From: Prosapia bicincta
Taxonomy: Eukaryota > Arthropoda > Insecta > Hemiptera > Cercopidae
DNA: 64,000 nucleotides
Reading direction: 5' to 3'
NCBI GenBank assembly: GCA_036971475.1
Contig: JBAIZL010000428.1
Span: 603,501 to 667,500, forward strand
Made by a program: the position numbers and the translations under genes. Under the pieces are notes generated by a model. The model was not told the DNA's origin, ran no database searches, and worked only from the letters and a program-made list of their open reading frames with translations. Numbering within the stretch: position 1 is the first letter of the stretch; each line of letters begins with the position of its first letter. Positions 61,144-64,000 of this stretch are shown here, one piece after another.

Positions 61144-61415
61144 GTACCGGTTCTTTATCTCTTCTTTAGAAGTACGAGTGGAAAACATGTTTTATCAAAT
61201 TTTTTCCAAGAGTTTTAAAACTTGTTACAGTTATTTGAAGCATTAATAGAGAGAAATGAAGAGTGCTTTAAAACAGCGGAAAAAGGCACATAATCGATTT
61301 ATAACTTAGGATATTGTTTTAATATTGCTTATATCGATGAGTTTAAACGTAATGTTTCGCAACTCTTTAAATAAATTTAAACGTTAACTTTAAACGAAAA
61401 ACTAAATCTATGACT
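61144..61415. other. Non-coding spacer
   Basis: Separates the 74-bp and 85-bp minisatellites. No feature seen. Confidence 0.6.
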
Positions 61416-61755
61416 GGAGTCACGAGTCAGCTTTACCCAAAAGGTTTTATGACCACTTTTCTCACCAACTTGTACTTCAGTTTTATGCCTGCAAAGGGTT
61501 GGAGTCACGAGGCAGCTTTACCCAAAAGGTTTTATGACGGCCTCTCTCAGCATTTTGTACTATAGTGTTACGCCTGCAAAGGGCTGAAGTCTCAAGGCAG
61601 CTTTACCCAAAAGACTTAATGACGGCTTCTCTCAGCATCTTGTACTACAGTGTCACGCCTTCAAAGGGCTGGAGTCACGAGGCAGCTTTACCCAAAAGGT
61701 TTTATGACGACTTCTCTCAGCATCTTGTAATAAACAGTTAGGCCTGCAAAGGGCT
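61416..61755. repeat. Tandem repeat, 85-bp unit x 4
   Basis: Starts at 61416, 61501, 61586 and 61671. Unit: GGAGTCACGAGGCAGCTTTA, CCCAAAAGGTTTTATGACG, TCTCTCAGCATCTTGTACTA, then CGCCTGCAAAGGGCT. Copies are 80-95% alike and all exactly 85 bp. Confidence 0.93.
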
Positions 61756-62865
61756 GCAGCAACGGTAAAATAGTTTAAATAACCGATTAAACTTGACAGC
61801 TCATATGACAGGAGTAATCTCTGGTGTCTTGGCTCCAGTTAAATCTAACGTAAAGAAAATAAATAATTTTAATTAAAGTTCTAAAAACCTTGTATTTTAA
61901 TAAAATATTTCCATTTTGAAAACCGACTAATATTTTGAGCCCAATAATGACTTTTTCTTAAAGGGAATACATTTCCATAGCAACCAATTTTTTCATTCTG
62001 TTATGAAATTGAGCACTGCGTACACCATTTGTGAATTCTTTCACCATACCTTTGTTTTACTTAACAAAGGCTATTTGGGTAAGCTAAACACGTAACCTAC
62101 ATAAAAAACCATGCGAAAATATTAACATATACAAAAATTAAAACAATACAGATGGCTAGGAGGAGCTAATTTATATCATAAATGTTTAAGATACAGCGTA
62201 TGCAAGAGACATTTTTTGGACCAACAAATATACACTATCATTAGGTTCAAAAATACTCTCTTAAGATTTCCTGTACACTAGTATTTAATTTGCAAATTCA
62301 ACCAATTCAGTAATATATATTTGTCTTGATGAAAGAGTGAAAAGGTAATTTATAATAAAACTTCTAGAGGAATTCCGATAAATCTGCATTCCCACCCATT
62401 CTTTCATCCAGGAAAAATGGTGGAATAAACCTATATCTATATGAACGATATTTATAATCTCTTATTGTTATTACTGAAAAATTAGGTACTGTAAAGTTCA
62501 CAAAACCAAAATATATTCATTCCAATACAAACGGAATGTGGACGTTGGCCTGTTGTTGAATCTGCGGCAAAGTATTTTGGAGATATTTTAAATAATTACT
62601 CATCTAATGATAAAAACAAGTATCTCTTTTAGAAATTTAAACACAAATTGGGTTTATTTATGTTAATAAAATGTCGTTAATAACTATTAAATAATCTAGC
62701 TTTTTATAGTTAAAACTAGCCCAGAAATTAAAATCTTTTCATCAAATACGGTCATTATGAAGTATGCTTAGGCCTAAATCGTCATCATATTTACAACTTA
62801 TATTATTCTTCGGTTAAATTATACGTTGAAATAGAAATGACTTGTAAAAGCAAAATATATATAAT
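61756..62865. other. AT-rich DNA, nothing recognised
   Basis: No coding frame, RNA gene or repeat noticed. Confidence 0.55.
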
Positions 62866-62886
62866 TGCGTGCGCGCGCGCGTGTGT
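62866..62886. repeat. Alternating purine-pyrimidine (CG)n/(TG)n tract
   Basis: GCGTGCGCGCGCGCGTGTGT is rare CpG-dense alternating DNA in an AT-rich setting. Strong Z-DNA potential, 70 bp before the exon at 62953. Confidence 0.85.
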
Positions 62887-62952
62887 CTATTTGTACATAA
62901 ACGTTGTTAATTAGGTTTATAATTTTACAATAACTTCTGTTTACTCTTTTAG

Positions 62953-63064
62953 CCTCTCAGACCAAATACGACTGCACGGGCAAGATACCCACAGCAACCT
63001 CCGACAGCCAGTACAAAGTATCACCTTTCCTGGCAAGGGCTTTGGGAAACCCCTTCCCCCATGA
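62953..63064 (+). CDS. Candidate internal exon of an unidentified gene
   Basis: 112-bp stretch flanked by acceptor CTGTTTACTCTTTTAG|CC (62952/62953) and donor CATGA|GTAAGT (63064/63065). GC content is far above the flanks. The frame with the most coding-like third positions (about 64% G/C) reads SQTKYDCTGKIPTATSDSQY then KVSPFLARALGNPFPHE, with an incoming split codon (one base upstream) and two bases left over at the end. A second frame (PLRPNTTARARY...) is also open and would be phase 0 from the 56796 donor, so the frame is not certain. I do not recognise the protein. It shows that a plus-strand gene probably continues beyond the window. Confidence 0.55.
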
Positions 63065-64000
63065 GTAAGTTTCTATTTTTAAATATATTTGAGGTGTAAA
63101 ATATCAGAGTTTAATTTTACTTTTATGCTTACTAGAAACGTAAAACATTTAAAAGATGAAATGATAATGCAAATCTACCCCACTCTTTATAGAAAGTTAT
63201 TATCTGTAACAACGTGTCATAAAGCAACGAATCTTATAGTTTCCTTAATCTCAAACAAGTGAAATAGCGATATCAGTTGACTATGGTTATCCGTTAATTT
63301 AGTTTGCTAATTCCTGCTAAGAGCAATAATGTTTCTTTTAAATGCATTTACGAGTTGAAATCAGCTGATCTGAAATAGTTAGTTATGTCAATAATACAAC
63401 AGATGACTACGATTTCTCTAATTTAGTATTGTGTTTGCCCACCAAGAGCACTCACGTATATTTCCAAAACTTTTTTTTCTCAAATTACCTGGTTTTAAAT
63501 GTTTAACGATATAATTGTCCAAACAAATAGCTAAATTTTCCTGGGTCATTTTCTTTTTGAAAACGGATGCTACAATTGTATCTAACTTGCCAGGTAAGTT
63601 ATTCAAGGATGTTTTTTTCAAGAAAAGAACTTAGTGAGATTTCTGAGTTCAAATGTTAAATATTTACAATAAGAACTAGGCATGCATTTCTTGCATAGAG
63701 ATGAAAAGTGTCATGCATAATTTCTAGTGCTTCATTAGGTCTCCATAAACAATTTTCACGCAACTGGAAAATCCATTACGGTTAGGCTAACAGTAGAGAC
63801 ACATACTGTTTGGTTTTAAGGCTACACATTATTAATAATAGCTGTATCATTATACGTCTATAAAACATCGCGTCATGTTTCGATAACAAATGAAATTCTC
63901 TTTAGGGATTAAAATTTATTATTTTACAAACGACACATAAATTGAAATCTGAATTCTTTCACTGACACAATTTGCAACAAAACAGTGACGTCATGTCATA
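63065..64000. other. Probable intron downstream of the candidate exon
   Basis: AT-rich. The minus-strand frame at 63418-63621 has no support. A perfect CRE TGACGTCA lies at 63986-63993, close to the window end. Confidence 0.45.

Overview
This is a window of an AT-rich animal nuclear genome, almost certainly an insect. The one gene that can be named with confidence is the vesicular GABA/inhibitory amino acid transporter VGAT (SLC32 family). Its protein closely resembles insect VGATs as I remember them. Long introns, abundant microsatellites, tRNA-derived SINEs and scattered TTAGG-like (AGGTTAGGTT) motifs fit an insect such as a hemipteran, but I cannot fix the order from sequence alone.

Layout. 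1-8.3 kb is intergenic: microsatellites and palindromic (inverted-repeat) mobile elements. 8.4-8.86 kb is a GC-rich patch, the likely VGAT promoter/5' UTR. VGAT coding exon 1 is 8864-9235 (+) and coding exon 2 is 28072-29253 (+), joined in phase 0 across an 18.8 kb intron to give a 517-residue protein. More than half of that intron is one satellite array: about 63-bp monomers at the edges and a 126-bp dimeric unit in the core, with 59 regularly placed AG|GT motifs. A roughly 2 kb insertion interrupts the array. A Harbinger-like element and a long-arm foldback element follow before exon 2. The VGAT 3' UTR carries five GTCTTCC boxes (miR-7 seed matches, known as GY-boxes) and two TGTGATA K-boxes. 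A sixth GTCTTCC lies at the end of the coding sequence.

29.8-64 kb is gene-poor: tRNA-derived SINEs, a second foldback element, a Penelope-like reverse transcriptase scrap, three minisatellites (94 bp x13, 74 bp x26, 85 bp x4), perfect cAMP-response-element palindromes concentrated at 48.3-51.6 kb, and isolated exon-like islands (44.04-44.15, 56.4-56.8, 62.95-63.06 kb). These islands may belong to one or more unidentified plus-strand genes that continue past the window.

The most unusual theme is a set of small palindromic elements whose arms carry hammerhead-ribozyme-like cores. The best are at 46514-46561 (-), 47293-47335 (-) with 47367-47409 (+) as an exact inverted pair, and 6930-6976 (+). 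Decayed relatives lie at about 32.4, 38.7, 43.7 and 57.7 kb. Hammerheads are known from Penelope-like elements, and this window also holds a Penelope-like RT fragment, so a dispersed non-autonomous ribozyme-bearing family is a reasonable hypothesis. The second theme is the intronic array of ratchet-like AG|GT sites inside VGAT.
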